39,435 bases of DNA from Symbiodinium natans (GCA_905221605.1 CAJNDS010000167.1:168621-208055); one strand, 5' to 3'. Counted from the first letter of the stretch, positions 1 through 9,689 are shown. Numbers and translations: made by a program. The notes: generated by a model not told the origin, from the sequence alone.

Positions 1-293
1 AGGGCCAGATCTTACGGGGTTTTGGGTTTAGGGCTTGGGGCTTAGTAGGGAATGAGGGTTTGGGGGTCAGTAGGGGTCAGTGAAGGTGCAGACACCTCTC
101 AATGTAATGAGGCCCCATACTTCGGACCCCGAAAAACAAGGGTAAGGGGCTTTAGGGTTTAGGGTTTAGGGTTGACCCATGGTTCTGACCTTAGATTACA
201 ACAACCCTTAGAAAGGGATTAGGGTCTCGCCCTCGTAGGGCTCAGGGGTTTGGAGGTCTGAGCATCAGGTACTAAGTTGGCGGGGATAAGGAC

Positions 294-444
294 CCTAAAC
301 CCAAAACTTGAAGCCCTAAACCCTAAACCCTAAACCCAAAACTTGAAGCCCTAAACCCTAAACCCTAAACCCTAAACCCTAAACCCTAAACCCTAAACCC
401 TAAACCCTAAACCCTAAACCCTAAACCCTAAACCCTAAACCCTG
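294..444 (-). repeat. CCCTAAA array with a duplicated leader
   Basis: A run of perfect CCCTAAA units on the plus strand (G-rich strand on minus) ends near 444. It is preceded by two copies of a 35-bp segment containing AAACCCAAAACTTGAAGCCC (near 298 and 333), so non-telomeric flank was duplicated together with heptamers. Confidence 0.9.
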
Positions 445-904
445 ACCACATCACTGCCCAGGCGCGAGGAGGGAGATCAGGTTCCTCGGGTGGACAGGGC
501 CCTCTACACCGATTTCAGCCCCAAAGACCTTAAACCCTAAACCCTGAACCCTAAACCGTACACCGACCCAAAACCCCAAAACCTTGCCAAGCCCTACGCC
601 CGTCAACCCGGAACCCTAAAACCAAGAAAGCCCGCAGGCCTAAGCCCAAAAAACCTACCCCCCCCCCCCCCCCCCCCAACACCCCCCATGCGTTGACGCA
701 AGCTTCAGGGCGTTCAAGGGATTCAGGGAGTTTGGGGGGGAAGGGGGGGGGGGGGGGGAGGGGGGTTTAGGGGTTTAGGGTTTAGAGTCTGCGGGTGAGC
801 TTTGGCTTTAGGGTTGAGGGCTCAGGGCTTTCCGTGTCCCTGAAAAAAACTTAAGAGGACATTTGGGTCATGGAAGGCCTCGGATTAAGGGATACCAGGG
901 CCTC
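445..904. other. Spacer with homopolymer runs, no gene
   Basis: Degenerate telomere words surround a poly-C run near 658-677 and a poly-G run near 738-758. The two runs flank about 60 bp of ordinary sequence. I see no reading frame with protein character. Confidence 0.6.
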
Positions 905-1010
905 CCCCTAAACCCTAAACCCTAAACCCTAAACCCTAAACCCTAAACCCCAAACCCTAAACCCTAAACCCTAAACCCCAAACCCTAAACCCTAAACCCT
1001 AAACCCCGGA
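905..1010 (-). repeat. CCCTAAA array
   Basis: About 15 heptamers, with three CCCCAAA variants interspersed, lie between unrelated spacers. Confidence 0.9.
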
Positions 1011-1135
1011 GGTGGCCCTATTGGTCTGAAAACCGTGCAGCCCGGAGCTCAGCAACGTTATTTGCACCGATGGGAGGCGATGGAAGCTGGATCCAGGCTC
1101 GGCCATCAGCCCTTGGCTTGGGAGGGGGGGATTGG

Positions 1136-1232
1136 GGGTTTAGGGTTTAGGGTTTAGGGTTTAGGGTTTAGGGTTTAGGGTTTAGGGTTTAGGGTTTAGG
1201 GTTTAGGTTTGGGATTTAGGGTTTAGGGTTGA
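1136..1232 (+). repeat. TTTAGGG array
   Basis: About 12 almost perfect TTTAGGG units, ending in decayed units. A second, shorter array of the same polarity lies at 1368-1410. Confidence 0.9.
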
Positions 1233-1766
1233 GGGTTTAAACAAGGTTGAGACTTTGAGGGTTGAGGGCAGGAGGGTTCAGAAAAAGGCTTTGGGGCGCC
1301 TTCGGGGGCTGTTTTAGGATGCTTGCAGGCCGGCCAGGGCTGGGCAGCTTAACGAGGGGGCCCTCTAGGGTTTAGGGTTTAGGGTTTAGGGTTTAGGGTT
1401 TAGGGTTTAGGGGTGGGTCCTTTGAGGAAGCATTCGGGGTTCAACGGCTCGGGTCTTGAAAGCCTTCTTCTAGGACCCTTGACTCCGATTCTTCGAAGCC
1501 CATCCGCAGCACACCAGAAGTCCCGATACCTGACGGATGCTCTGTGGCTTTAAACTCCAATAATTGAAGGAAAAAAGGTTAAACTGTTCTATTCCTACTA
1601 CATAAGGAAACCCCAAAAAGGTTAAACGTTCAGCTATTGGATAAGTAAGGTGGAGGTAGGTCCGGTTCGGGTCATGGTGATCTCGCGGTTGTGTTGGAGC
1701 CCGCTTTGTGCGAGCTGGTCTTGGGGACCAGGCTTCTGTTCCTTTGTGGACTGCCGCTTGCAGAAC

Positions 1767-1906
1767 TACTTGGAGGTTCATGGTACTTATTAACCAATTA
1801 GAACTGTACCTATAACCCACTTATATGCCCCTTAAGTACCCTAGTATGGCTAGAAGTACAGAAATACAGTTAGAATTGGTAAGTAAGTGCCATGAACCTC
1901 CAAGTA
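1767..1906. mobile_element. MITE-like foldback element, family 1, copy 1
   Basis: A non-autonomous-looking element of about 140 bp. It begins TACTTGGAGGTTCATGG and ends with the reverse complement CCATGAACCTCCAAGTA. The inverted similarity continues inward through AACCAATTAGAACTG on the left and CAGTTAGAATTGGT on the right. A homologous copy in the opposite orientation lies at 7019-7156, which shows this is a dispersed unit and not a chance hairpin. The right end abuts a telomere array at 1914. No coding capacity is present. Target duplications cannot be fixed; a TA dinucleotide is possible. Confidence 0.75.
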
Positions 1907-1913
1907 GGTGTAA

Positions 1914-1984
1914 CCCTAAACCCTAAACCCTAAACCCTAAACCCTAAACCCTAAACCCTAAACCCTAAACCCTAAACCCTAAAG
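1914..1984 (-). repeat. CCCTAAA array beside the foldback element
   Basis: Ten perfect CCCTAAA units begin eight bases after the right end of the family-1 foldback element. Confidence 0.9.
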
Positions 1985-2670
1985 TAGAGTATGAGACCTC
2001 TTCCTGGGGTATGGGAAGGATTCTGGTGACATGGTACGTCAAGCCCTAGTCCCTGCAGGGCTTGTAAGCTGAGGGATTACCAGCACTTGCTTAAGAACCC
2101 CAAAAAAATAAAATTAAATTAAACTGTATAAATAAATAACAATCCTCTTATTGCCCGTTTAGGGAAGAATATTTCATACCACAAACCCTAAACCTTGAAC
2201 CCTTAACTCTAAACCCTAAACCCGAACAGTAGATGACATCACAACCCAGCCAAGGCGGGCGTCGAAGCTTGACGACCCGTTCGATCCCCTGTTCCGCGTC
2301 GAAGGTCACTGACCTAGGAGCGGTTAGGGGTTTAGGGTTGGGGTTTAGGGTTGGGTTCTGGGTTTAGGGTTCAGGGTTTTGGGTATAGGGTTTCGGGTTT
2401 AGGGTCGAGGGTTTAGGGTTTAGGGCTTAAGGTTTAGGGTTTACGGTTTTTTGAGGGAGCGGGGAAGAGCAGTAACTGCATAGCACACTTTTTGGCACTT
2501 AAGGATGAGCTCAAGGCCTAAACGGTAGCGAAGTGAACTGACTGAAATGACCCTGAACCTGTCCCCTTGTTTTAAGGGTGGGCTCTTAAGGACTATAGAC
2601 AAAGGGAATACGAAAAGGAGATGTGACCTCGGCTGGTCTGTACAGGGACGAGACTAGGCGGAATTTCACA
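1985..2670. other. Spacer, no gene seen
   Basis: Mixed sequence with an A/T-rich patch near 2105-2150 and strongly degenerate telomere words near 2325-2450 (TTTAGGG with TTCAGGG, TTTCGGG and TTAGGGTT shifts). No reading frame with protein character. Confidence 0.55.
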
Positions 2671-2795
2671 AGGGTTTAGGGTTTAGGGTTTAGGGTTTAG
2701 GGTTTAGGGTTTAGGGCTTGGGACCGAGGGCCAGGGATGTGAAGGTAAAGAGGAGGACGTATAGGAATAGGGTTTAGGGTTTAGGGTTTAGGGTA
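2671..2795 (+). repeat. Two TTTAGGG arrays
   Basis: Units at about 2671-2717 and 2769-2792 are separated by about 50 bp of purine-rich spacer. Confidence 0.85.
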
Positions 2796-2823
2796 GACCC
2801 TAGGTTGAACACGAAGCCGCCCA

Positions 2824-2995
2824 CATGGGGGTGGGGGGGGTGGGGGGGGGTGGGGGGTGGGGGTGGGGGGGGGTGGGGGGGTGGGGGGGGGGGGGGGGTG
2901 GGGGTTGGGTGGGGGGGTGGGGGGGTGGGGGGGGGGTGGGGGGGGGGGGTGGGGGGGGGGGAGGGGGGGGGGGGGGGGGGGGGGGAGGGGGGGTT
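2824..2995 (+). repeat. Poly-G/GGGT tract with strong G-quadruplex potential
   Basis: About 170 bp made almost only of G with scattered T and, at the right end, A. Two overlapping open frames through it encode Gly/Trp/Val-only chains and are artefacts of composition. Many runs of six or more G separated by single T would allow overlapping G-quadruplexes. Exact length is uncertain because such tracts are error-prone in sequencing. Confidence 0.9.
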
Positions 2996-3149
2996 TGTGA
3001 GGTGCCCTTTTTTAGGTTTCCGGAAGTGAAAAAGCGGTACCCCCCTAAACCCTCAACCCTAAACCCTAAACCTTAAACCCTGTGATAGATTGACAGAGCA
3101 GGAAGGGCTGAATTCTGGAGCCCCAAGACCGGACAACGAGCAGAGCTGC

Positions 3150-3345
3150 GGTTTAGGGTTTAGGGGTTTAGGGGTTCAGGGGTTTAGGGGTTTAGGGTTT
3201 AGGGTTTAGGGTTTAGGGTTTCGGGTTTCGGGTTTAGGGTTTGGGGTTTGGGGTTTGGGGTTTAGGGTTTAGGGTTTAGGGTTTAGGGTTTAGGGTTTAG
3301 GGTTTGGGGTTTGGGGTTTAGGGTTTAGCATTTAGGGTTTAGGGT
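3150..3345 (+). repeat. TTTAGGG array with blocks of variant units
   Basis: Starts with 8-bp GTTTAGGG units, then runs of perfect TTTAGGG, with clusters of TTTCGGG and TTTGGGG in between. Variants sit next to identical variants, as expected for local amplification inside the array. It directly abuts the family-2 foldback element. Confidence 0.9.
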
Positions 3346-3478
3346 CACAGTTCTAAGTTGGGATGTTCCCCCTTATACTAACAGTCCTTAATAGGGATCA
3401 TAATTGCTAGAACCCCGATTATTAAGGACTGGTAGTATAAGGGGGAACATCCCAAGTCTAAACCCATATAAACTGTGA
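3345..3478. mobile_element. MITE-like foldback element, family 2, complete copy
   Basis: An element of about 134 bp bounded by TCACAGTT and AACTGTGA. Internal arms at 3358-3392 and 3421-3455 are 35-bp inverted repeats with a single mismatch, around a 28-bp loop, so the element can form a near-perfect hairpin. Diverged half-copies occur at about 8105-8150 and 9225-9362, so it is a dispersed family. No coding capacity. Confidence 0.8.
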
Positions 3479-4020
3479 AGCCCTTAACCCTACACCCGTA
3501 CACCCGCCCGCCACCTCACTTGTCGTTTGGGGCTCAGTGAGCCCCGCCTTGCATGAAAGTCAAACTTAATCGACACTCGACACCTTACCCTAAATTCCCA
3601 TTCTAGGGTGCCTGGACCCAGAAGATACCCGGCAGTGATGGACACCTTTACTGGATGGACAATGGGTGGAGCCATGAGAACACCCAAGCCCAGAAGTCCA
3701 CACTGCCCTGGACACCCTGGGCCCCTCTCTGCAGGCCCCCTGGACCCTGACCCGAAAATCCTGAAATCTAGAGCTGCCTTCCTTCACCAGACCTTTGTAG
3801 GGAAAGCAATGGTGGGAATTGAGGGCGACAGCCCTAAACCCTAAAAGGCAGTGGTTTGGGTGGTGGCCTGTGAAAGCTCACAGCGGGTGGGGAGAAAGAA
3901 CCCAGCACCAATGGATTACATTGACAACATATGCCTTCGCGTGACATGCCGCCCCCCCACACCCCCTGGGTGTGTAGGCGCGCCATTTACGCATGGCACT
4001 TACTGCCGCTGCGCGCCGAG
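3479..4020. other. Spacer, no supported gene
   Basis: GC-richer unique sequence. Open frames of 65-78 codons exist on both strands near 3490-3844 but overlap each other and look like nothing familiar, so I do not call a gene. Near 3950-4020 a poly-C run is followed by GC-rich sequence. Confidence 0.5.
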
Positions 4021-4023
4021 ACG

Positions 4024-4086
4024 CCCCTAAACCCTAAACCCTAAACCCTGAACCCTGAACCCTGAACCCTAAACCCTAAACCCTAA
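4024..4086 (-). repeat. CCCTAAA/CCCTGAA array
   Basis: Nine heptamers. Three consecutive CCCTGAA variants sit in the middle of the run. Confidence 0.85.
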
Positions 4087-5280
4087 TAGACCGCCCTAAG
4101 GCCCCTCGCAACCTGAGCCAGCTGCGTGTGCTGCAGCCAGTTGAAGGAGATGAGGCAGAGCCTAAGTATCGGGGATTGGGGCTTTGGGTTTGGGCACGGT
4201 TTAGGGTTAGGGTTTAGGGGCTTCAGGGTAGGGTTTGAGGGTTGAGGGTTACCCCTGGTTCTTCGTAGGGAATGAGGGAATTCGGGCCCCTATATCTACC
4301 CTGCAAGGGATAGTATAGGGCACTTCACTCTCTCATTCTTAACTAAGAATCAGCCAGGTATTTTGGGTTTTTTTGGTTCAGAGCGCAGCAATCAGAGGAG
4401 CAATCGGGCTTTCGGGTTCAGGTTTCTGAGGGGGGGTTAGGGTGTAACGGCTTTGCTGGCTTTACCGGTTCTTCAGGGCGCCTTGCAACCCGCATTAACC
4501 CTAAACCCTAAACCCTAAACCCCAAACCCGGCAATCCACCATTTCATGGATCAGGTCGGTGGCATATGGGGGTTTACGTTGTTAGGGGTACCTTGGCCTT
4601 AGAAGGGGACCCGACTCTTTGGGGGTCTATGTTCGGGGTCCCTTGTTATCGTACCCCATATGTTTTCGCCGTCAAAACTGAGTTCTGGCACTTTCGGAGG
4701 GTAGAGCAGGCCAGTGGCAAGATGGAGGGTTCAGGGATTAGACTCTAAACCCTAAACCCTAGCCCTAAACCCCAAACCCTAAACCCTAAAACCCTCCCTA
4801 AACCATCATCTTTGACCTCTAGGGCTCAGCCTCTAAGAGTGGCTCCAAGAAGTGTCTAAGCCTCGGGCGGTTTGGCAACGCTGGGCTCGTAGGCCTCTTG
4901 CTGTCAGGGCTGTGCAGACATGTAGGGTTTAGGGTTTAGGGTTTAGGGTGAAGGGTTTAGGGTTTAGGGTTTAGGGTTCGGGGTTTAGGAACCCTCAACC
5001 CTCAACCCTCAACCCCAAACCCCAAACCCAGAGCAAGAGCACGGACAAAAACAAGGTTGGAGGGTCTTGGGGTTGATCAGGAGAGCTGCTCTTAGGGTAA
5101 GCTAAGGGTTTCCCTACTACCCCCCCTCTATTCTTCCTTTCTAGGTTCCCCCTTAAATAACCTAAATTCGGCTTAATTATCCCCAAATAACCTTAATGAT
5201 GGGGGGCACCTAGAGGGGTGGGTAGGTGGGGGGTGGGGGATAGACCCTAAACTCAGCGAACCCTCGGCCGGAAAGCCTAA
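4087..5280. other. Spacer with short telomere islands, no supported gene
   Basis: About 1.2 kb of mixed sequence with small islands near 4495-4525, 4745-4790 and 4923-4990. A 60-codon plus frame at 4566-4748 and a 63-codon minus frame at 4995-5186 have no recognisable features and are probably chance. Confidence 0.55.
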
Positions 5281-5281
5281 A

Positions 5282-5404
5282 CCCCAAACCCTAAACCCTA
5301 AACGCTGCACCCTAAACCCTAAACCCTAAACCCTAAACCCTAAACCCTAAACCCTAAACCCTAAACCCTAAACCCTAAACCCTAAACCCTAAACCCTAAA
5401 CCCG
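5282..5404 (-). repeat. CCCTAAA array
   Basis: About 17 heptamers, nearly perfect after 5306, ending at CCCGCCCGCCACC. The same CCCGCCCGCCACC(T/C)CACT junction appears at about 3500 after a much shorter telomeric stretch, so the two spacers share an origin. Confidence 0.9.
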
Positions 5405-5579
5405 CCCGCCACCCCACTCTCTTGTCTTTTGGGGTAGCCGGGCGCTGGTCGAGCGCTCAGTGAGGCCCTGCAAGGGAGCCCCAGGGCGACCGAGCTGGCC
5501 TCCAGGCTGGCTTACCCTCCAGGCAGGCACAGGCCGAGTCAGCAGTTGTCACTGTTTTAACCCGGCCAAAAAGCCTTTT

Positions 5580-5815
5580 GTGCTCTGGCCCTGGCCCTGG
5601 CCGTGGCCCTGGTTCTGCTGGCCCTGGCCCTGGCCCGGCCCTAGCCCTGGCCCGTCGCCCTGGCCCTGGCCCTGACAGCCCTGACCCTTGGCCCTGGCCC
5701 TGACCTGTGGCCCTGGCCTGGCCCTGGCCCTGGCCCTGCCCTGGCCCTGGCCCTGGCCTGGTGGTCTGGTTCTGGCCCTGGCCCTCCCTGACCTGACCTA
5801 GTTTTGCGGCTCTGC
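5580..5815 (+). repeat. CTGGCC-type hexamer array
   Basis: Imperfect tandem CTGGCC with CGTGGCC, TGACC and CTGGTC variants over about 230 bp. The frames open through it on both strands give Trp/Pro or Arg/Gly/Pro chains and are composition artefacts. Confidence 0.85.
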
Positions 5816-5837
5816 CCTGGTGTCTGGCCTGTTCGAG

Positions 5838-6200
5838 TCATCTTACCCCCTTGCGCCAAGCCAAGCTGTCCGCGCACCAGTTTGTGTCCTGTTTCGGGGC
5901 TCTCCCTCTCCCTCTGGCTTTAGCCCCTTCGCGCCAACCCAATCTGTCCTGCCTCACTTCCGTTTGCTGCAACTTTGTGCCTGGTCCTGACCCTGGCTCG
6001 GCACCCCACCTTACCCCGTTCGCGCCAAGCCAAGCTACCAGCCCTGTTTTACTGGTTTTTTTGGTTAACCCAAGCTGTTCACTGTGTGTTCTTCCTGGCT
6101 GGAGCGCCTTCGCACCAACCAAGCCTCGCTGCCTTTCTCTGTTCCTGGCCCATCCCTTAGCCCCTTCGCGCCAACCCAAGCTGTCTTCACGGACCCTGCC
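5838..6200 (+). repeat. Degenerate repeats with a CGCGCCAACCCAAGCTGTC core
   Basis: A core like TTAGCCCCTTCGCGCCAACC followed by CAAGCTGTC recurs near 5842, 5920, 6010, 6102 and 6157 with 55-92 bp spacing. A longer shared tail (CCTGCCTC..TTCCGT.TGCTGCA.CTTTG.GCCTGGTC) follows the copies at 5920 and 6157. A 147-codon plus frame (5851-6294) and a 179-codon minus frame (6377-5838) cover the block, but since both strands are open I read this as repeat and not protein. Confidence 0.6.
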
Positions 6201-6397
6201 TCGTTTCCGTCTGCTGCAGCTTTGCGCCTGGTCCACGCACCTTGTGGAAATCCCCAAAAAGGGTGTGAGTGCTGACTCATGTGATGCTTTGTAAAAAATA
6301 AAAGGTCTTAACTCCTTGAGAGTTGTAAGTGGGCGGTCCTGGGGTGGGTAGGTCTGCAGACTACCGCGCGCTCCCAAAGCGCGCTCCCGTCTGGCAC

Positions 6398-6455
6398 GCC
6401 CTAAACCCTAAACCCTAAACCCTAAACCCTAAACCCTAAACCCTAAACCCTAAAC
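6398..6455 (-). repeat. CCCTAAA array
   Basis: Eight perfect heptamers following AAAGCGCGCTCCCGTCTGGC. Confidence 0.9.
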
Positions 6456-6747
6456 TTCGAGAGAGGTGAACCACCTCGAAGTCGGCCCAGAAGAGGTCCG
6501 GCAAGTCGAAGGAGGAGGTGTAGCAGTTGGTCACCGTGATGAACTCGGAGCCTGTTTAGGGTTTAGGGTTTATAGGGTTTAGGGTTTAGGGCTCAGGGCT
6601 TAGGGCTCAGGGTTTAGGGTTCCGGGTTTCGGGTTGTAGGGTTTAGGGTTTCGGGCTTTTGCGCGGATGTTCTTTAGGTTTTTGGGGAGCTCCATGGGCT
6701 TTAGGGTTGTAGAAGTTGGGTCACCGTGATGGACTGGCCGTTCAGGG

Positions 6748-6912
6748 TTTAGGGTATTTAGGGTATTTAGGGTATTTAGGGTATTTAGGGTATTTAGGGT
6801 ATTTAGGGTATTTAGGGTATTTAGGGTATTTAGGGTATTTAGGGTATTTAGGGTATTTAGGGTATTTAGGGTATTTAGGGTATTTAGGGTAGGGTATTTA
6901 GGGTATTTAGGG
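6748..6912 (+). repeat. 9-bp telomere-variant array (GGGTATTTA)
   Basis: About 18 units of GGGTATTTA, very homogeneous, with one short deletion near 6888. It is TTTAGGG with TA inserted, so the period is 9. Ordinary TTTAGGG units follow at the right end. It must have expanded from one altered unit. Confidence 0.95.
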
Positions 6913-7018
6913 TTTAGGGCTTAGGGCTTAGGGTTTAGGCTTTAGGGTGTAGAGTGTAGGGTGTAGGGCTTCCGGAGAAGCGCACGCTGACACAACTCCG
7001 AGGATAAAGTCTCCAGAG

Positions 7019-7156
7019 GGGAGGTTCATGGTACTTTCTAACCAATTGTAACTGCATTTATGACTGTACTTCTAACCATATTGGGGTACTTAAGGCATAT
7101 CAGTGGGTTATAAGTACAGTTCTAATTGGTTAATAAGTACCATGAACCTCCAAGTA
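7019..7156. mobile_element. MITE-like foldback element, family 1, copy 2
   Basis: Inverted relative to the copy at 1767-1906. Its reverse complement matches that copy nearly throughout: CTTGGAGGTTCATGG, ACCAATTAGAACTGTAC, TATAACCCAC, then TTAAGTACCCC, AGAAGTACAG and AATTGGTTAG. The left end has lost or changed the terminal TACTT (GGGGAGG in place of CTTGGAGG). No coding capacity. Confidence 0.75.
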
Positions 7157-8510
7157 CACTGAACCCTACGAACTCAGCGATAGGCTGCCATTTTTTTCGA
7201 ACTTAGGGTGTACCCGTTGGGGGTGTTCCTAGATTAAGGAATCAAGTATTTGAGGGTGTTTGTAGGGATACGCCCTGTTTGTTTGGGAAATACGCAGATT
7301 GCTGAATGACCCTACACCCTAAACCCTAAACCCTAAACCTTAACCCTAAACCCTAAACCCTAAACCCTCAACCCTAACCCTAAACCCCTTGACAACTTGA
7401 GAGAGACGCATGGGGGGGGGGGGGGGTTGATCCAAATCAGGGCCTAAGCCCTAAAGCCTAAACACGCCGAGAGAAGCGCCGAGAGAAGCCATAATTAAAC
7501 CGCAACCCCCCCAAAATCGGGAATCAAATCCCAGATGGAGAACCAACTTAGCCCCACCCAAGCCCTAAATCCCCAATTCCCAAAACCCCAAAGCCCCAAA
7601 CCCAAAAACCCTCACCCGCTAAACCCTAAACCCTAAACCCCAAACCCCAAAACCCTCCCGGCCCATCCACACCATGGTGTAGTTCCACTTGGCTCCCGAG
7701 GCCTCAATAGGGCTGAAAGGGCTTAGAGGCTTTAGGGTTTAGGGTTTAGGGTTTAGGGTTTAGGGTTTAGGGCGGCTCAGCACGAAGAAAGGGCCTCGAG
7801 GCTTTGGGGTTTCGGGTTTTAGGGTTTAGGACTTAGGGTTTGAGGTTTGCCGGCTTAGGGGGTTTGGGGTTTGGGTTCACTAAGAAAGGGCTTAAAGGTG
7901 TTGGGGTTTCGGGGTTTAGAGGGTATAGGCATTAAGGTTTGAGGTTTACCGGTCAGGGGGTTTGGGGTTTTGGGCACTAAGAAAGGGCTTAGAGGTTTTA
8001 GGGTTTCGGGCTTTTAGGGTTTAGGAATTACGGTTTGGGGTTTAGGGGTTTAGAATTTAGGGCGTTGTTTGCTTCCTGTGGCTCTTCTCTGTGAAGGGCT
8101 TAGATTGAGATGTTTCCGCTCTGTGCGAACAGTCCTTCATAGGGATGATGGCAAAAGCCCTAAACTGCAAAACTGGAACCCTAACTCCTTGAACACCCTA
8201 TGATGTTTCAGGGGCTTTGGGTTCCATCCATGCCCAAAAAAAACCCTTAACCCTTATAAGGGTCTAAACCCTAAACCCTAAACCCTAAACCCTATACCCC
8301 CACCCCCCCTGCCTCGACCATCTCCCCTGCCGTGATGTTGATGCTCTCCCCTGGTTGATAAAGACCTGGCTTTGGGGTTTCTGGTTTCAGGTTTAGGGTT
8401 TGTAAAAGGGTTACAAAAGGGTTCGTAAAGGGTTGAAAAAAGTTCTACAGGGCGCATATAAAGGGTTTAATAAGCGGCTTAATAAAGGGTTGATAAGGGG
8501 TCCCGAAGCC
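7157..8510. other. Spacer with short islands, no gene seen
   Basis: Small telomere islands occur near 7316-7390 (minus), 7618-7650 (minus), 7733-7772 (plus) and 8268-8294 (minus). Near 7777-8060 a phrase of about 120 bp (AAGAAAGGGCTTAGAGG followed by degenerate TTTCGGGTTTTAGGG words) is repeated three times. Near 8395-8505 units like AAAGGGTT recur irregularly. No protein-like frame. Confidence 0.55.
8105..8150. mobile_element. Foldback family 2, relic of one arm
   Basis: TTGAGATGTTTCCG...GAACAGTCCTTCATAGGGAT aligns with the left arm and loop start of the element at 3345-3478 (TTGGGATGTTCCCC...TAACAGTCCTTAATAGGGAT). The right arm is missing. Confidence 0.55.
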
Positions 8511-8607
8511 CTAAACCCTAAACCCTAAACCCTAAACCCTAAGTAGTTCGTTTGAGGCCTAGAGTGCACGGGTTTGGGCTCTAGTCTTGGGACTTCGAGT
8601 TTGGCGG

Positions 8608-8930
8608 CTTAGGGTTTAGGGTTTAGGGTTTAGGGTTTAGGGTTTAGGGTTTAGGGTTTAGGGTTTAGGGTTTAGGGTTTAGGGTTTAGGGTTTAGGGCT
8701 TAGGGTTTATAATATAAGGTTTAGGGTTTGGCAGCTTAGGGTTTGCGGGTTCAGGGTGTAGGGCTTAGGCACTTGATCCCCGGCTTTCTAAAATTTTCTT
8801 GGCCTGGAGGGTTTAGGGTTTAGGGTTTACTGTAGGGTTTAGGGTTTAGGGTTTAGGGTTTAGGGTTTAGGGTTTAGGGTTTAGGGTTTAGGGTTTAGGG
8901 TTTAGGGTTTAGGGTTTAGGGTTTAGGGTC
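8608..8930 (+). repeat. Two long TTTAGGG arrays
   Basis: Near-perfect arrays at 8608-8700 (about 13 units) and 8809-8929 (about 16 units) are separated by about 100 bp containing further degenerate units. A short minus-polarity array at 8512-8543 lies just to the left, so polarity flips within 70 bp. Confidence 0.9.
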
Positions 8931-9244
8931 CGCTAAACTTCCTTCACCTTAGAACCAGTGTAAGCATAGTCGCAATCGAGTCGTCATAGTCGGATTAGTC
9001 ATAGAAGTAGTGATACTAGCAGTTGTTGCAGTAGAAGCACCAGTGCTACTCTCCTCCTCCTCCGCCTCCTCCTCCTCCTCCTCCTACTACTCCCTTACTA
9101 CAGACAATTCTGCCCAAGGGACGAATCACTACGTCCACGTTGTCGATGATGGCAGAAACAGCGTCGTAGTTGTTGTGACGCTCCCCGCCTCGGCTTCCAG
9201 GCTTTCCCAAATCAAGACCTCAACTCGGGATGTTCCTTATAAAC
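8931..9244 (+). other. Unique spacer with a CCTCCT tract, no supported gene
   Basis: A plus frame of 81 codons (9010-9255) begins with a hydrophobic stretch followed by poly-Ser from a CCTCCTCCT repeat near 9050-9085, then ordinary residues, and reads into the telomere array. Without a homologue I do not call it a gene. Confidence 0.35.
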
Positions 9245-9362
9245 AAAGGGTTTAGGGTTTAGGGTTTAGGGTTTAGGGTTTAGGGTTTAGGGTGTAGGGT
9301 TTAGGGTTTAGGGATACTAAACTCACTATTCAGGACTGTTCGTATAGGGGGGGCACCCCAAG
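9225..9362. mobile_element. Foldback family 2, copy split by a telomere array
   Basis: The left part TCGGGATGTTCCTTAT (9225-9240) and right part TATTCAGGACTG...CGTATAGGGGG..CACCCCAAG (9327-9362) match the two arms of the element at 3345-3478. Between them lie about ten TTTAGGG units (9247-9315) in place of the original loop. This may be insertion or expansion of telomeric sequence inside the element, or two partial copies brought together. Confidence 0.45.
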
Positions 9363-9435
9363 CCTCAACATACATAAGGTTTAGAGCTCAGGGCTTAGGT
9401 TTGTAAACAGTTCCGCGGACTTAGCGCTTAGGGCT

Positions 9436-9685
9436 TAGGGTTTAGGGTTTAGGGTTTAGGGTTTAGGGTTTAGGGTTTAGGATACTACACGAATCCAAGA
9501 GAAACAACCCCCCAGGACTTCCAGGGCTTTCGGCCTTGGGTCTCGCCTTAGTGCAGGGAGCCCTGAACCCCAAACCCGGTTTAGGGTTTAGGGTTTAGGG
9601 TTTAGGGTTTGGGGTTTAGGGTTTAGGGTTTGGGGTTTGGGGTTTGGGGTTTGGGGTTTGGGGTTTAGGGGTTTAGGGGTGAACC
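9436..9685 (+). repeat. TTTAGGG arrays with a TTTGGGG block
   Basis: Perfect TTTAGGG at 9436-9482, then unique spacer, then 9577-9685 with TTTAGGG followed by a run of six or so TTTGGGG units. The tract then flips to CCCTAAA polarity near 9683. Confidence 0.85.
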
Positions 9686-9689
9686 CTAA

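Noticed and set aside
1-60. True chromosome end at the left edge
   Set aside because: The first 290 bases hold only degenerate TTTAGGG words and unique spacer, not a continuous terminal array, and polarity reverses at about 300.
2805-3076. Two glycine-rich proteins
   Set aside because: Both frames are produced by the poly-G tract and share the same DNA in different phases.
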